Source of the DNA: Dermanyssus gallinae
Lineage: Eukaryota; Arthropoda; Arachnida; Mesostigmata; Dermanyssidae
Assembly: GCA_003439945.1 (NCBI GenBank)
Contig: QVRM01006096.1
Span: 248,001-312,000 of the forward strand
Reading direction: 5' to 3'
DNA: 64,000 nucleotides
Shown here piece after piece: positions 22,088 through 32,639 of this stretch; the first letter of the stretch is position 1, and each line of letters begins with the position of its first letter. The translations under genes and the position numbers were made by a program. The notes under the pieces were generated by a model. That model ran no database searches, was not told the DNA's origin, and saw only the letters and a list, made by a program, of their open reading frames with translations.

Positions 22088-22690
22088 GATCAAAGATGAA
22101 GAAAGAAAGAATAATCAAAGATGAAGAAAGAAAGACCGTGGCGGCCAGTGTGTGCAAGGTTACGAAAAAGAGGAGATGCGCGAAAGGCTAGCGGAGCGGT
22201 CGGCGGAGAGGAGTTCAACAGGAGTGCGCCGCCGGCAGAGGCCAGGCGAAACCGTGGAAGAATATGTGGCCGAATTGACGAGAATGAGGAGAGCCAAGTG
22301 CACATTTTTGAGCAGGACATTTTACTGGACGAGGCCATTAAAACGCAACTGACGACCGGGACATCCTTACCTAGGCTGTCGAGAGAATCTGCTGCTGCTG
22401 CTGATGGAGGATGATGACGACTTAAAGCTGGCCCAATCAGAGGAAATAGGCAGCCGGATCGAGCGAAATATTGCTGAGGCGAAACAACTGGATCGGGAGC
22501 GCGATACCATGGTGGCAGTGATGGCTCGACGCCGGCAGCCGGCAACCGAGAACCGTTACGCAGCCGACCAAAGCTGGCCGCGACAATGGGGTAGGGTGGC
22601 AACCTGGTGTACATCCTGTGGTAGCGAGATGCACCTGGCTGGGCACCCGGCGTGTCCGGTAAGATTTTGTTCAAATCTATACCCGGTGTG
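22088..22690 (+). pseudogene. Ty3/gypsy gag fragment
   Basis: In shifting frames: RRQRPGETVEEYVAELTRM, LTTGTSLPRLSRE, DDDLKLAQSEEIGSRIERN, EAKQLDRERDTMVAVMAR, then a degenerate zinc-knuckle region (CGSEMHLAGHPACPV). The order and content match gypsy-type Gag capsid and nucleocapsid regions. At least two frameshifts; no LTR recognised. Confidence 0.65.
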
Positions 22691-22736
22691 TTAGCTCGGA
22701 AGGTAGTATTATTGCACGAGAAGATGGGCAGAAGGT

Positions 22737-22935
22737 GAACCGAGCAAGATGGCTTAGTGGCAAAAGACTTTGTCTTGCATTCGGGAGGCCTGGGTTTGAA
22801 ACCCAGACCGGCCATTCCTAAATTGGTTTTCATGGTTCCTAATTTAAACAGGGTGAGTGCCGGAGTGTGGTAAAAATCGACCATAATCGAAAAAAACGTG
22901 GAGCACAGATGCCTCAATAAAAAAAGATGGTGCAT
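22737..22935 (+). mobile_element. tRNA-derived SINE, copy 1
   Basis: Head is tRNA-like, with an A box (TGGCTTAGTGG) and B box (GGTTTGAAACC). The roughly 90-nt body with the gccggagtg and aaaaatc motifs is shared with 38901-39099 and 62759-62940. Inserted between gypsy gag and pol remnants. Confidence 0.75.
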
Positions 22936-23215
22936 TACCATTCACCCCCCCCCCCCCCATTAAAAAAATTATATATACGGAGAGTACAGTGACAATAGAA
23001 AATTAGAAACATGTAAGTGAAGTATTAAGTGGCAGAGTACGGAAAGTAAAGGAAACGGAAGTGGTACTCAAAAACATATAGTGGTGAAGAGATTAATGTA
23101 TTAGGTGTGGTGGCATGTACAACTGAACTACGAGAGAGATCTGAGAAATTGGTGGTGTTTGTGGTACAGTAGGGATAATCGGTTTTAGGACGTGACGCCT
23201 TAGGCTAAGCTTGTA

Positions 23216-23690
23216 GTGTATGTGGATTGTAGGGCGCAGAAGTGTGCAGTGGATGGAAGGATGATTGCTTTAGTGAAAGAGTATCAGGAGTTGTTTTCAG
23301 GTCAACTGGGATTAGTAAGGGGTTGTAGACACCGAGTGAAAGTGAAACAGGGTGTTAGGCCAACTCAACAAAAATTAAGACGACTACCTTTAGCAATAGA
23401 GAAAGCATTTAAAAAACAAATTGATCGACAGGCTGAGTTGGGTGTGATTGATTGGTGACAAAGAAAGGAGGTGGTCTAAGACCTTCTGTAGATTTATGGC
23501 GGGTGAACGAAGCTATAATATATAATACGTAAGATATGGAAGTTAGAAATAACATTTAATTTAAAGTGTGTAATTGGGGTGGACAGAGTGCATTTCGTGG
23601 GGTTCAGCATACATCAGGATGGGGTTATGCCATGTGTAGATAATTTCAAGGCAATCAGTGAACTAGCAAAACCAAGGAATGCAGTACAAA
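23216..23690 (+). pseudogene. Ty3/gypsy pol fragment (RT N-terminus and RT end)
   Basis: First part: ALVKEYQELFSGQLGLVRGC, LRRLPLAIEKAFKKQ, QAELGVIDW then a stop, corresponding to the start of gypsy RT. Second part from about 23575: GVDRVHFVGFSIHQDGVMPC, NFKAISELAKPRNAVQMRS, corresponding to the end of RT. The catalytic palm between them is deleted. Confidence 0.65.
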
Positions 23691-23734
23691 TGAGATCAGT
23701 GTTGGAGGCAGCGAATTTATATACTAGATGCGGC

Positions 23735-23835
23735 GGTGGCTTAAGCGGCTAACGCGCTGTTCGAAACGGAGCGTTGCCATGGCAATCACGGTTAGCAAAA
23801 ACATCGCTAGTTCGAGCCCTGGCCGTGCTGGTAGA
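23735..23835 (+). repeat. Degenerate tRNA-like sequence (SINE head or tRNA relic)
   Basis: gtggcttaagcggctaacgcg resembles the A-box arm of a type-II (Leu/Ser) tRNA, and gctagttcgagccctgg a T arm with B box (GTTCGAGCCCT), separated by a long variable-like segment. The acceptor stem does not close cleanly, so I do not call a functional tRNA. A minus-strand LINE poly(A) abuts at about 23850. Confidence 0.4.
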
Positions 23836-23849
23836 ATTTGTTGGGCGTT

Positions 23850-25010
23850 TTTTTTTTAGGTAACTGGTAAAATGCGTTATGCACCCACTAAAATCCAGTC
23901 GTCCTCTTTGCCCCTGGACGGGGGGTGGCCGCAGTACTGTCTTCTCGAGATTACTTCACCTGGCCACTCTTTTTGCTATGTAGGCTGCTCGGCTTTGTGC
24001 GGCAGTTATTTTCGTCTCAGAGATACCTTGTGCGAATCTTCTTACTAGAATCCACGATTTGTGATCTTTGAGGAGCGCCTCTACAAGGGCCTGGCATGTC
24101 AGAGGGTTCTGCAGTCCTAGGTTCCGGGACAATAGCTCTCGCTCAGTGTCGAAGAAGGAGCACCGCTCATAGCAGTGCCTAACATCATCCGGCTCCCCCG
24201 AGTTGCACATGCGGCATACAGGGGAGTCAGTTTTACCGATGCGGTGTAGGTACTGCTGAAAACAGGCACCATGGCCTGTTAACAGTTGCGCGAGTGGGTA
24301 GGTAAGCGAGCCGTGTTTGAGGCTGTACCATTTTTTAAGATCAGGAAGTATTGATCTTGTCCAATATCCAGGATGGCCCGGCTGGACTGCTTCCGATTGC
24401 TGGCTCTATTCGCTTAATGTGTTGGTTCTGCTAACTAGTGTGCCCTTCGTCAGAACGTTGATTACAGGGTTTCTTGATGCTAATTCTTTTACTCTTAAGT
24501 CTCAGGGAATTTGTCTAGAGAGGACCTGTACGGCTGCTGTGGAAGCCGTGCGATTTGCTCGTGTAATGTTAAGCGCCATAGGTCTTTGGGTCTTGTTGAG
24601 GAGGCGACGTGTTGTAGCTCTTGTAGTCGTGCGTTCCCATAAGGGTGCGGCGTATAACGTGATGCTGTCTATTACTGATGCTAAAAGTCGGCGTCGAGAG
24701 TCGCTTGCTCCTCTGGTCCGTGGGAGGATTTTCCGTAACTCTGCTGAGGCTTTGGCTGCTTTTATAGCTGCATAGCGCACATGAGGTGTTCCTGTGAGAG
24801 CTCTATTCAGGATCACGCCCAGGTACTTGACCACGGGCGTGGGTGTTATTGGATGGCCTTCCAGGTTGTAAATTTAGGTTGCGTGGAGAACGCTTCAGAC
24901 CGTTTAGAAGGATTGCTTCCGTTTCTTGTGAAGCCAGTTCAAGGCTAAGCATGCGGAGGTGTGCGTCTTTGGAAGCGACAGCCCAAGCGGTCTCACAGAC
25001 CAAGGCTGTG
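23850..25010 (-). mobile_element. R1-like LINE fragment (thumb to 3' end)
   Basis: From 5' to 3' on the minus strand: MLSLELASQETEAILLNG (motif D), PVVKYLGVILNRALTGTPHV, KILPRTRGASDSRRRLLAS, a frame break, then the zinc knuckle CNSGEPDDVRHCYERC (about 24200) and a 3' UTR ending in about 10 As (23850-23859). Interrupted near 25011 by the larger R1 element, which duplicated ataatccgggacc of this sequence. Related copies at 316-1440 and 21600-22080. Confidence 0.7.
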
Positions 25011-25233
25011 ATAATCCGGGACCTTTTTTTTTTTTTTTTAAGGGGGCTGGAAAATGCATTTACGCACACTCGCCAATGTTTTGGCGGGTAGTGTGAGACT
25101 AAACGCAGGAGAGAGAGTACGTGACTCAATCTAATTCCAGCGCACTACCCACTAAAAACCACCCCCAAGAACCCCCTCCTGGTTCGGAATTGTGAACCAT
25201 TACTTCGAGACCAGGAGAGGGGAGTCTCACGCT

Positions 25234-27968
25234 CTAATCCTCTCCATAGTCTGTGGGTGCCACCCGAGCAGGTAGGACCTGCTGGGTTAAATCTTGGAGG
25301 TTCCGGGCGACGAATCGCGGCCGACGAATATTCTCTAGCCGGATCTTTTCGCGCATGAGCCCATCGAGGTACTTTAGGCCAGCACCCCAGTTAGTCGTCG
25401 AATCGACCATGTGTGTGACGATCGCCTGCGCGGTAGATGCCCGTAGGGTGAACGGTGAGCTATCCCGGTACGCAGATAACGCCGTACACGCCTCAATGGT
25501 ATGCGCGGCATCATCGGGCACCCCGGCGTCGCAGAGAACACATATGTCCGTCACTGCTTTCCCGATCTTCATCATGTACGCCTGGAACTGGCCATGTCCG
25601 CTCAGGGCCTGGGCAGCGTAGTATGTCGTTGGTCCCTGTGCCGTGTACCACTTGCGCAAGTCCGTGATGATGGAGCGCGTCCACGTACCTCTTGTGTCTC
25701 CGTCCAGCGGGTGGGTCCACATCTCGACCCAAGCGGCGAGTGTGGCCTCTCGAGCCTCAATCCACGATATCTCCCCGTTTAATCTCCGTCTGCTCCTCTC
25801 TTCCGCCAGCATGTCCCATGGAAGCAGGCATGCGAGTACAAGCAGGACGTCCGTGGAAACCGTCCGGTACGCCCGGCTAACCCGTATTGCCACGCTCCGT
25901 TGGGAGCGGCGCAGGGCCTGGCGGGCCGTGACCGATCTGAGTGCTAAGTCTGCCCATACTGGTGCGGCATAAAGCGCGACCGCTTCTGCAACAGCAGCTA
26001 GTAGGCGCCGTTTGGGATTTGACGCGCCTCCCTCCCGGGGTAGTATACGGGCCAGATTGGCCGATACTCTTGCCACCTTTTGCGTGACCTGCCTGATATG
26101 TGGTAGGCCAGTTAGACCTGTGTCCAGGGTCACCCCTAGGTACTTGGCGTGGCGGGATGGCGTTAGAGCGTGCCCGTTGAGCTCCAGGGATATAGGCCGT
26201 GTCCGCCTGCGGCCGGTTAAGAATAGGGCCTATTGATATTGCGGACGTCCAGCAATATCAATAGCACGTAGTTGCGTGACCAGAGTGGCCGCTGCTGCTC
26301 GGCGCGAGCCGCCTCTATGACTCGCTCCACGGCGTCAAGGGTGGATCGGCCCCTGCGAAATCCGTTTTGGTTATTTGAGAGGGCATCTCTCGCCTCCAGT
26401 TCGTCGTTTAAACGCCGAACGAGCACGTTTTCGACTAGTTTGCTTACAGCGTCGAGTAAGCATATGGGGCGATGCGCTGACGAGCCGGGTGAGGCGTTCG
26501 GCTTCGGTATCAGTACTAAATGGGCACGTTTCCACTGGGTGGGAAAGCGACCCTCTACGAGCAAGCGTGACACTAGCTTTGCAAGAGGCTTGGGATAGGA
26601 TCGTGCCAGCAGTCGCACCACGTCCGGTGGGACCCCGTCCGGGCCCGGGGCTTTACCCGGTGCTAGCCGCTCCGCCGCTTCTATTATGTCCTCTGTTGTA
26701 ACATCCGGGATCTGTTCAGGGTCAACGGGAATGCTGGTATGAATGCGGGCCGGTTGTTGCGGAAAGAGCTTGAGAACTACCCGGCGAATTTCTTCTGCCG
26801 GGAGAGGTGGTGGTGGTGCGCGGAGCTTGCCCATAACGATCCGATAGGGAAGACCCCACACGTCCACCTCAACCGAATCCACCAAGGCCTTCCAGGATTC
26901 GACTTTTGCCTGCTGAATGAGCTTTCGTAAGTAGAATCGATGCGTACGATAAAGGTCCCCTAGGCGCTCAACCCTGGCAGTGGCATCTGCCAGAGGGTCG
27001 ACATTGTGCCCCTGTCGTCTTCGTTTCGCCAGCCAAGAGCGTGCACGTGTCAGTGTGCGGTTCGCACGTAAACAGTCTACACGGGCTGTCTGAATAACCG
27101 AGCTCCACCAAGGTTTAGCAGGCCGGGCTCTCGTGTCGCCACGTCTGGCTGGGCCCCCGGCCGCCCGGCAGGCAGCCGTCAGGATTTTAGCCAGGGTATC
27201 CGCGTCTAATGAAGTGTCCGCCAAGCGATTGAACCGGTTTCTAAAGAAGGTCTGGAGAGCCTTTTTGTTGATGTATCGCATCTGCCACGTGCGCCTCCGC
27301 GTATCGGGACAACTCGTGATAGGTGAGACCAATTCAAACGTTAGGTAGCGGTGGTCGCTTAGGGTTTCCTCATTCTCCTGGACTTTCCAGTTTTGTATCT
27401 GCCACAGAGCGGTCGGGTCCGCAAAGGTGAGGTCTAAGAACGATGTTTGACCTCGGCGCGCAAACGTAGGAACATCGCCGTGGTTGGCCAAGGCCATGTT
27501 GTGCTCGGACATCCAGTCAAGAAGAGTCACGCCTTTGTCGGTAGCGCGGCAACCCCCCCAGGCAGTGTGCACTGCGTTAAAGTCTCCCGTGATGAGCAGT
27601 GAGTGTTTTGGGTATCGTTGAGATGTTATTGACACCGATAACCTATCCAGGTAGTCCTCCAGGTCTTGCAGAGTTTTATTAGGTGAAAAATAACACGAAT
27701 ATACAACGAGATTGCTATGTGGAAGGTACGTCCACACAAAGCCTTCCGCATGACCCCAATCGGTGAGGGAGAGCATCACGTCTTGACGTGTCCACCAAAT
27801 GGCCACGTTACTTTGGTCATCAGTGTACATGTTAGGTGTAGAACGGGAGATGTGCACATTTGGTTCTGTTATGAGACAGAGACCCACCTGGTGCTCTGTG
27901 GTGTATGCGCCCAGCATGTCGTGGGCCGCCCGGCACCGATTGAGATTTACCTGGAGAAACTTGATCAT
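25234..27968 (-). pseudogene. R1-clade ORF2 (APE endonuclease, RT, zinc knuckle) with internal RT deletion
   Basis: First part 26217-27968 (583 codons): APE-type endonuclease with LQVNLNR, LITEP (Glu), ITGDFNAVHTAWG, SFLDLTFAD and LSDHRYLTF, all expected catalytic positions present; then RT fingers (LVLIPKPN, NGFRRGRSTLDAV) up to motif [10 protein letters not shown]. Second part 25234-26133 (299 codons): RT thumb (KYLGVTLDTGLTGLPHI, NPKRRLLAAVAEAVALYAAP) and knuckle CVLCDAGVPDDAAHTIEAC. The region between motif A and the post-YADD segment, including both remaining catalytic Asp, is missing, so RT is dead. The junction carries a 13-bp inverted repeat. The endonuclease frame is intact. Confidence 0.88.
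26230..26264 (-). repeat. Perfect 13-bp inverted repeat at RT deletion junction
   Basis: ctattgatattgc (26230-26242) and gcaatatcaatag (26252-26264) flank ggacgtcca. One arm is normal RT coding sequence; the tail of the other replaces the deleted RT core and so looks templated from the first. Confidence 0.85.
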
Positions 27969-30148
27969 TACTCTGCCTGGGGGATTTTAACCTGGGGGGC
28001 ATTGCCCACCTTTTGCCAGTCTTCCGTCGGCGCGAGGGTCCTACGGCAAAATTGTTGCCGGCCCCGATTCGATGGCGGTTCAGCGCGACTAGACGCTCCT
28101 GGTAAAGCGTCAGGCCTGGGCTGAGCTGTAGCCCCTGTTTTCGACTCTCCAGATGAAATAGGCTCGTTCCGCTTACGCGACTCCTGCAGCTGTGTGCGGT
28201 ATGAAGGGCAGGCCATACTGTCGGCTCTGTGACCCGAGACATCGCACACGATACAGTGTGTCGTCTCGGCCTTACACGCAGCCGCCGCATGACCTGGCGA
28301 TCCGCATCGGCGACAGAGGCGGGCGGTTGTCTTGGGTGCCTCGCAGGTTGCCGCCTTGTGGCCGGGTCTCTGGCAGTTGAAGCATGTGTGTAATCTCTCC
28401 CAGACCTCGGGCCTGCACCTACTGCCCGCAATCAGGATAGATTGTTGAGCTTGAAGCCACCTGGCTGTAGGGGCCGTCACCTTAAGCAGCGTGTACCAGC
28501 GGGTCGTGGTGCGGCCCTGGCGTGGGTCACTCGCCACTATGGGAACTGCCTCGGTGGCTCCTAGTAGCTGACGGATATCTGCCTCTATCCTTTTAGCGCT
28601 GACCAGAGGATTAATGCCCCATAAGGCCACTTCTCGCATGCCGGCACCCATTCGACTGTCAGCCTGATGGCCGGTTGCTTTGCTGATGCTATCGGCTAAC
28701 TGAGCCCCAAGTTCATGGGTGATGCCCCGTAATCGGATAATGACGTCACCGTCACCGTTCCTAACGAGGCCGCTCACGGCCGACTCCACCTGTGCATTAT
28801 CCGCCAGGTGAGCTCGGAGGCTCTTTACTGTGTCGGCCCAGGTCCGGCCTTCTCCGACCCTGACCCTGACAGACATTTGTCCCGCCAGGGCCGAGGCCGG
28901 TGGAGGGGCCCTACTCGCATTTGCTGGCAGCCGACCCCTTTGCGGCGTGTCTGCCCGGCAAAGCTCTATAAGGCCGTCCCGTGACGACTGGGACACAAGG
29001 GCCGCCAGAATCCTCTGCATTGGTCCTGATCGCCACTCATTTGCAACGTATAAAAGAGGGGGTTTCGTGGTCGCTGAGACTGAGAGCTGGGTCATGCGCT
29101 CGATAACAGCGCGAAACAGTGTAATCGCAGCCTCATCGCAGGGTTTGTTGGGATGTAGAATGCCTACGACAAGGTGACGATTCTCGCCACCGTTGCCTGG
29201 GGTCCCAGCGAGTGACTCCCAGGTATCTGTGGTATGCAACACCGCCGCCGTACCTGGGGGCTGTGTAAGCAGCCGTGGTAAAGAGGGGAATTGACCGGCG
29301 AGGCCGGCAAGTACCTCTGAGTCAGCCTTTGCTCCCGGCACGACCAGCACGCCCCTCACTTCCCTGAGAGAAGTGATTCCCTCCGAAGATGAGGGAACCT
29401 GCCGAAGGGAGCCTGGGGGCCAGAACAGGCCCGTTAGTTTGGCAAAGTTTTCAGCCGTCGTCGCTGCCGAGATACGCGACTCTAAATACACTCGGGCAGC
29501 CTCAGGGTCCGCCGGAGCACATCGCAGGCAGATTGCTAAAGGGTCCGAGGATTGAGAAGGCCGCGCCAGCAACTCATCTCGTTCCCTCTGCACCGCCTCC
29601 AATGAGCTCCGGAGGCTCCCGATCCTCTCCTCCGCGTCCTTTAGCGAGGTCCGCAGAGAAACCTTGAAGGAATCCACTGCCGTTTCGACCTTGTTGAGAT
29701 CCAGGTCCAGCTTCTCTTTTAGCTCAATTCTGGTGTTTCTTAACTTGCAGGACTCTACCACTGTCCTGACATGTCCTTTGAGGACCGTTAACGCCCAGCC
29801 GTATGCTACCTCCGCGTCAAAACCTTGTTTGAGATTAGCCTCTGCGCAATCCGTCATCCCTGTTGCGAAGGTCGTCTTGGGTGTCACGGTGTGTTGTTCG
29901 ACGACGTCAGAAACGCGTTTCTTGTCAGAATGAATTCCCATCGTAGTATCCGATGGACTTTTTCGAATGCCGAGAGACTCGACGCACGAGTTATCCATCT
30001 CCATCGAAGATTCTACATCGTCAACGTCTATGGCGGGACGGTTTAGCTCCGCTACGGGAGCGTTGAGGTCGCCCCTTATGTCCTCGCTGGTAGGCACCGC
30101 AGGATCAGGGGGCGGCCTCGCGTGGCTCGACGACGGCCGTACGGGCAT
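27968..30148 (-). CDS. R1-clade ORF1, gag-like nucleic-acid-binding protein with three CCHC knuckles (726 aa)
   Basis: An uninterrupted frame of 726 codons. In order: an acidic, proline-containing N-terminus; a charged coiled-coil-like region around residues 150-210 (LKDAEERIGSLRSSLEAVQR); a central conserved region; and three zinc knuckles near residues 600-665 (CFNCQRPGHKAATC, CRRCGSPGHAAAAC, CIVCDVSGHRADSMAC), the arrangement seen in R1/SART/TRAS ORF1. Expected role: binding the element RNA to form the ribonucleoprotein. Its TAA overlaps the ORF2 ATG (TAATGA), as reported for translational coupling in SART1. The open frame implies a young insertion or selection until recently. Confidence 0.9.
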   Translation of the reverse strand: MPVRPSSSHARPPPDPAVPTSEDIRGDLNAPVAELNRPAIDVDDVESSMEMDNSCVESLGIRKSPSDTTMGIHSDKKRVSDVVEQHTVTPKTTFATGMTDCAEANLKQGFDAEVAYGWALTVLKGHVRTVVESCKLRNTRIELKEKLDLDLNKVETAVDSFKVSLRTSLKDAEERIGSLRSSLEAVQRERDELLARPSQSSDPLAICLRCAPADPEAARVYLESRISAATTAENFAKLTGLFWPPGSLRQVPSSSEGITSLREVRGVLVVPGAKADSEVLAGLAGQFPSLPRLLTQPPGTAAVLHTTDTWESLAGTPGNGGENRHLVVGILHPNKPCDEAAITLFRAVIERMTQLSVSATTKPPLLYVANEWRSGPMQRILAALVSQSSRDGLIELCRADTPQRGRLPANASRAPPPASALAGQMSVRVRVGEGRTWADTVKSLRAHLADNAQVESAVSGLVRNGDGDVIIRLRGITHELGAQLADSISKATGHQADSRMGAGMREVALWGINPLVSAKRIEADIRQLLGATEAVPIVASDPRQGRTTTRWYTLLKVTAPTARWLQAQQSILIAGSRCRPEVWERLHTCFNCQRPGHKAATCEAPKTTARLCRRCGSPGHAAAACKAETTHCIVCDVSGHRADSMACPSYRTQLQESRKRNEPISSGESKTGATAQPRPDALPGASSRAEPPSNRGRQQFCRRTLAPTEDWQKVGNAPQVKIPQAE

Positions 30149-30476
30149 TGTACCTCTTGTTCCCCCAGATATCTCGGGAAATGTAGCAGGTATTGTTGCA
30201 AGCGCCTTAGATTATGCTACGTTTGAGCAAGTCTCTTACGGTGGCGAAACGGCAAGGCGATATCTATAGCCGTTCGCTATCAGAGTTCTTGAGAAAGAAA
30301 CAGTAGCAGCGTTGCCGCATCTGTCTGGCCTGCGTCTCGCCGGGTAGGCGGACAAGGCCGGCAGTGGCGCCGCCCTGGTGGCCACAAATGGAACTACAGG
30401 TCGACACTTAGCTCACAGCGGTTACGAGATGCGGACATGCATCCGCGTAGCTCCGCGGGCTCTGCGCACGAGACGC

Positions 30477-30644
30477 GGGTGTCAAATCACACAGATTACA
30501 CTACGGGTGTCAAAGCGCACAGATCACACTACGAGTGTCAGAGCGCACAGATCACGCCACGGGTGTCAAAGCGCACAGTTCACATCACGTGTGTCAAAGC
30601 GCACAAATCACATCACGAGTGTCAAAACGCACAGATCACATCAC
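30477..30644 (-). repeat. 28-bp minisatellite, six units, in R1 element 5' UTR
   Basis: Six head-to-tail 28-bp units, consensus gggtgtcaaagcgcacagat plus cacatcac, with 2-5 differences between units. Located 330-500 bp upstream of ORF1 and within the target-site-duplication-defined element. Tandem 5' repeats act as promoter monomers in some LINEs; that role here is inference. Confidence 0.9.
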
Positions 30645-30750
30645 CTAGCACGGATGTCACGATAACAGCAAAGTCTAGTAGACCAAAAGTGTCGCGGAGC
30701 GGACGTCCGTTCGCGGCAACGATCAGCACGAGACTGTATAATCCGGGACC

Positions 30751-31045
30751 TAGATGAGTCCATCGAGCCAAAATACATCCTCAAAGCGCTTACCAAGAAC
30801 GGAGCAACGAAAATGGCTTTTACCTTAAGCCCGCTAAAGAAAACCCGGGCGGGTGACTTTTCGTGCATTTGTTGGACGTGGTTGTCATTGCCTTGCTGCT
30901 ACATACCTCTGCTGGAGAAAGCCTATATAATTCCAGTACGAGAACGCGATGACGATAGATGCATTTAGACGCTATCGTGCCACAGGCAACTTAGCCCATT
31001 ACGAGCGTCTAAAATGTAGTTGTCAGAGCGTTAAAAAAAATGTTT
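30751..31045 (+). mobile_element. LINE fragment (endonuclease-RT linker), low-grade
   Basis: AFRRYRATGNLAHYERLKC at about 30950-31020 resembles the linker between endonuclease and RT in several LINE families. Bounded by the R1 target-site duplication on the left and gypsy RNase H on the right. Short and degenerate. Confidence 0.35.
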
Positions 31046-32050
31046 GGAAGAAGAAAGGCCAGGGGCTTATGCTTCCTGTACATTAACTGAAACACAGCAA
31101 AAATATTTGACAGATGAAAAAGAAGCACTGGCTTGTCTCTTTGCGATAAAACGGTGGCGTATACATATTTATTTGGACGACGATTTTAACTTCGCACAGA
31201 CCACTCAGCACTGGTCACTTTGTTAGGAGCAAAGGGGACGGGAAGAGCACCAATGCGTATTGGGCGCTGGGTTGAGCGACGACTCCGGGGATATCATTTG
31301 TCCGTTTAACCATATTCAAGATATGCTACGTCACGACGACCAAGTGCTAATAAATTTAAAATAAATGACCCAAGTGAGATAGTGGTATCTTGTTTTACAG
31401 AGGAGGTAAAACCATTGAGTTGGGAGGGAATTGCACGAATGTCTAGGGTATATTTCGAGTTAACACAGGCGCGGAAATGGATGTGACACAGAAAGCTCTC
31501 GCTGAAGATAGACTGTGGGCCTCAGTGATACATGAATTGTCGGCAAATCAAGGAGTGCTAATGCGTGGGGCCAAAATTGTGCTGCTCTGATTCGAACGAC
31601 ATCTTGGCCGAAACAACCGTGGACGAAGTTGGCATTAGACATCCGCGACCTGACTTGCTAGTGGGAAGACTACAACGATTTGCAATAGTAGTCATCGACT
31701 ACTATTTAAAATGGGTGAAAGTGGAGCTAGTCCAAGAAGCGACTACAAAAAGATAGTGGATTTCCTGCACAGGCTATTGTCGGCCCATGTGAACTCGATT
31801 GAATGTGGAGGACCCGATGGAACCCGCTTGAAATGATATACCAGTAAGTGAACATACAGAATAACGCCAGCGGGTACAGAAGAGGTATGCTGATCGGCGT
31901 AGAGCAGCCACGAACAAAATATTGAGTCGAGGACAATAGGTGCGCATTAGACGGCTAATAGTAAAGAAAGGAGAAGAAATACATCCTGACTGGCTGACGA
32001 TTGATTATGGCACCGGAGCAGACCAGTGTCCGCCAAATTAATGCAGTCAC
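31046..32050 (+). pseudogene. Ty3/gypsy pol fragment (RNase H, integrase, C-terminus)
   Basis: RNase H: RPGAYASCTLTETQQKYLTD, EKEALACLFAIKRWR. Then GAKGTGRAPMRIGRWVERRL in the next frame, an integrase-like RFAIVVIDYYLKWVKVELVQ at about 31675-31740, and a C-terminal YADRRRAATNKILSRGQ near 31890-31940. Several frameshifts. It may belong to the same gypsy copy as 22088-23690, separated by later insertions. Confidence 0.65.
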
Positions 32051-32059
32051 CCAGCGAGG

Positions 32060-32520
32060 GTCTTGGAATGTTATTAAGAGGCAGCCTAAAGTCCTAACTT
32101 TATTACTTTGTGCTCCCGTAAGTTCAACCGTCTGATAGCTTTTCGAAGCGCAGTTAGTCGTTTGTTGTAAAAAATGATGTTAAGGTGAGCAACGACGCGT
32201 TAAACACAAAAAAAAGCCTGTAGAAAAAAGCGAAAACGTGTTGCCTTCAGTTCATCGCCGTAGATCTTGTACAATCTTTTGCTGGACAAGATCGTTTCTT
32301 GTAGCATCAAGGTGGCTTAAACAGCGGTAACAAGTATATTCAAAAAGCTGTTCCCTTCTTTGCTCTCTAGAGCTGCCGGAGGAGAGATGGGAAATGACTC
32401 GAACAAAGCTGCTAGAATCGCTTTCCTTGAAAAAACATGCAACACTCAAGTGAAGCTACCTTGCGCGATGCACTTTATACGCTATCACGTAACCAATGTG
32501 TAGAGACGAGCAAAAACGAC
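32060..32520 (+). mobile_element. Fragment of non-LTR ORF1 related to 48720-49160
   Basis: Nucleotide similarity over about 440 bp with 48720-49160 (shared gacaagatcgtttcttgta, ggaggagagatg, ccttgaaaaaac). That region follows CCHC knuckles in the related copy. No open frame here. Confidence 0.5.
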
Positions 32521-32639
32521 ATATATGGACGCTGTATCTGGGTGTACCGACAGAGGCCCCGGGTAGAACAAGTGGGGGAGTTGCTGTATTGTATCATGGC
32601 AAGCTCTCTGGCACAACAAAACTGCTCTTAGTCTATGGC

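Larger units (their letters stand above)
25024..30737 (-). mobile_element. R1-clade non-LTR retrotransposon, full length by structure, 5714 bp
   Basis: Bounded by a perfect 13-bp target-site duplication, ataatccgggacc (25011-25023 and 30738-30750), with a poly(A) tail (T run from about 25024 to 25039). Layout 5' to 3': 5' UTR 30149-30737 including six 28-bp repeats, ORF1 (gag, 726 aa), TAATGA junction at 27965-27970, ORF2 (APE endonuclease, RT, zinc knuckle) with the RT core deleted, and a 3' UTR of about 200 bp. R1-clade placement rests on the three CCHC knuckles in ORF1, the MIKFLQVNLNRC start of ORF2 and the C-terminal knuckle. It is not in 28S rDNA; the target is an older R1-like LINE fragment. 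Confidence 0.9.

Noticed and set aside
22737..22830. Functional tRNA gene (also 38901, 62759 and 23735)
   Set aside because: A and B boxes are present but stems do not close properly, and three copies share a common non-tRNA tail, which fits SINEs.
24502..24834. Independent gene from the 110-residue minus ORF
   Set aside because: It is the thumb region of an R1-like RT (KYLGVILNRALTGTPHV), part of a truncated LINE.
27818..28431. 199-residue minus ORF overlapping the gag/ORF2 junction
   Set aside because: Alternative frame inside ORF1 of the R1 element; arginine-rich, GC-driven shadow.
30477..30644. CRISPR-like repeat array
   Set aside because: Units are contiguous 28-bp repeats without unique spacers, in eukaryotic retrotransposon DNA; it is a minisatellite.
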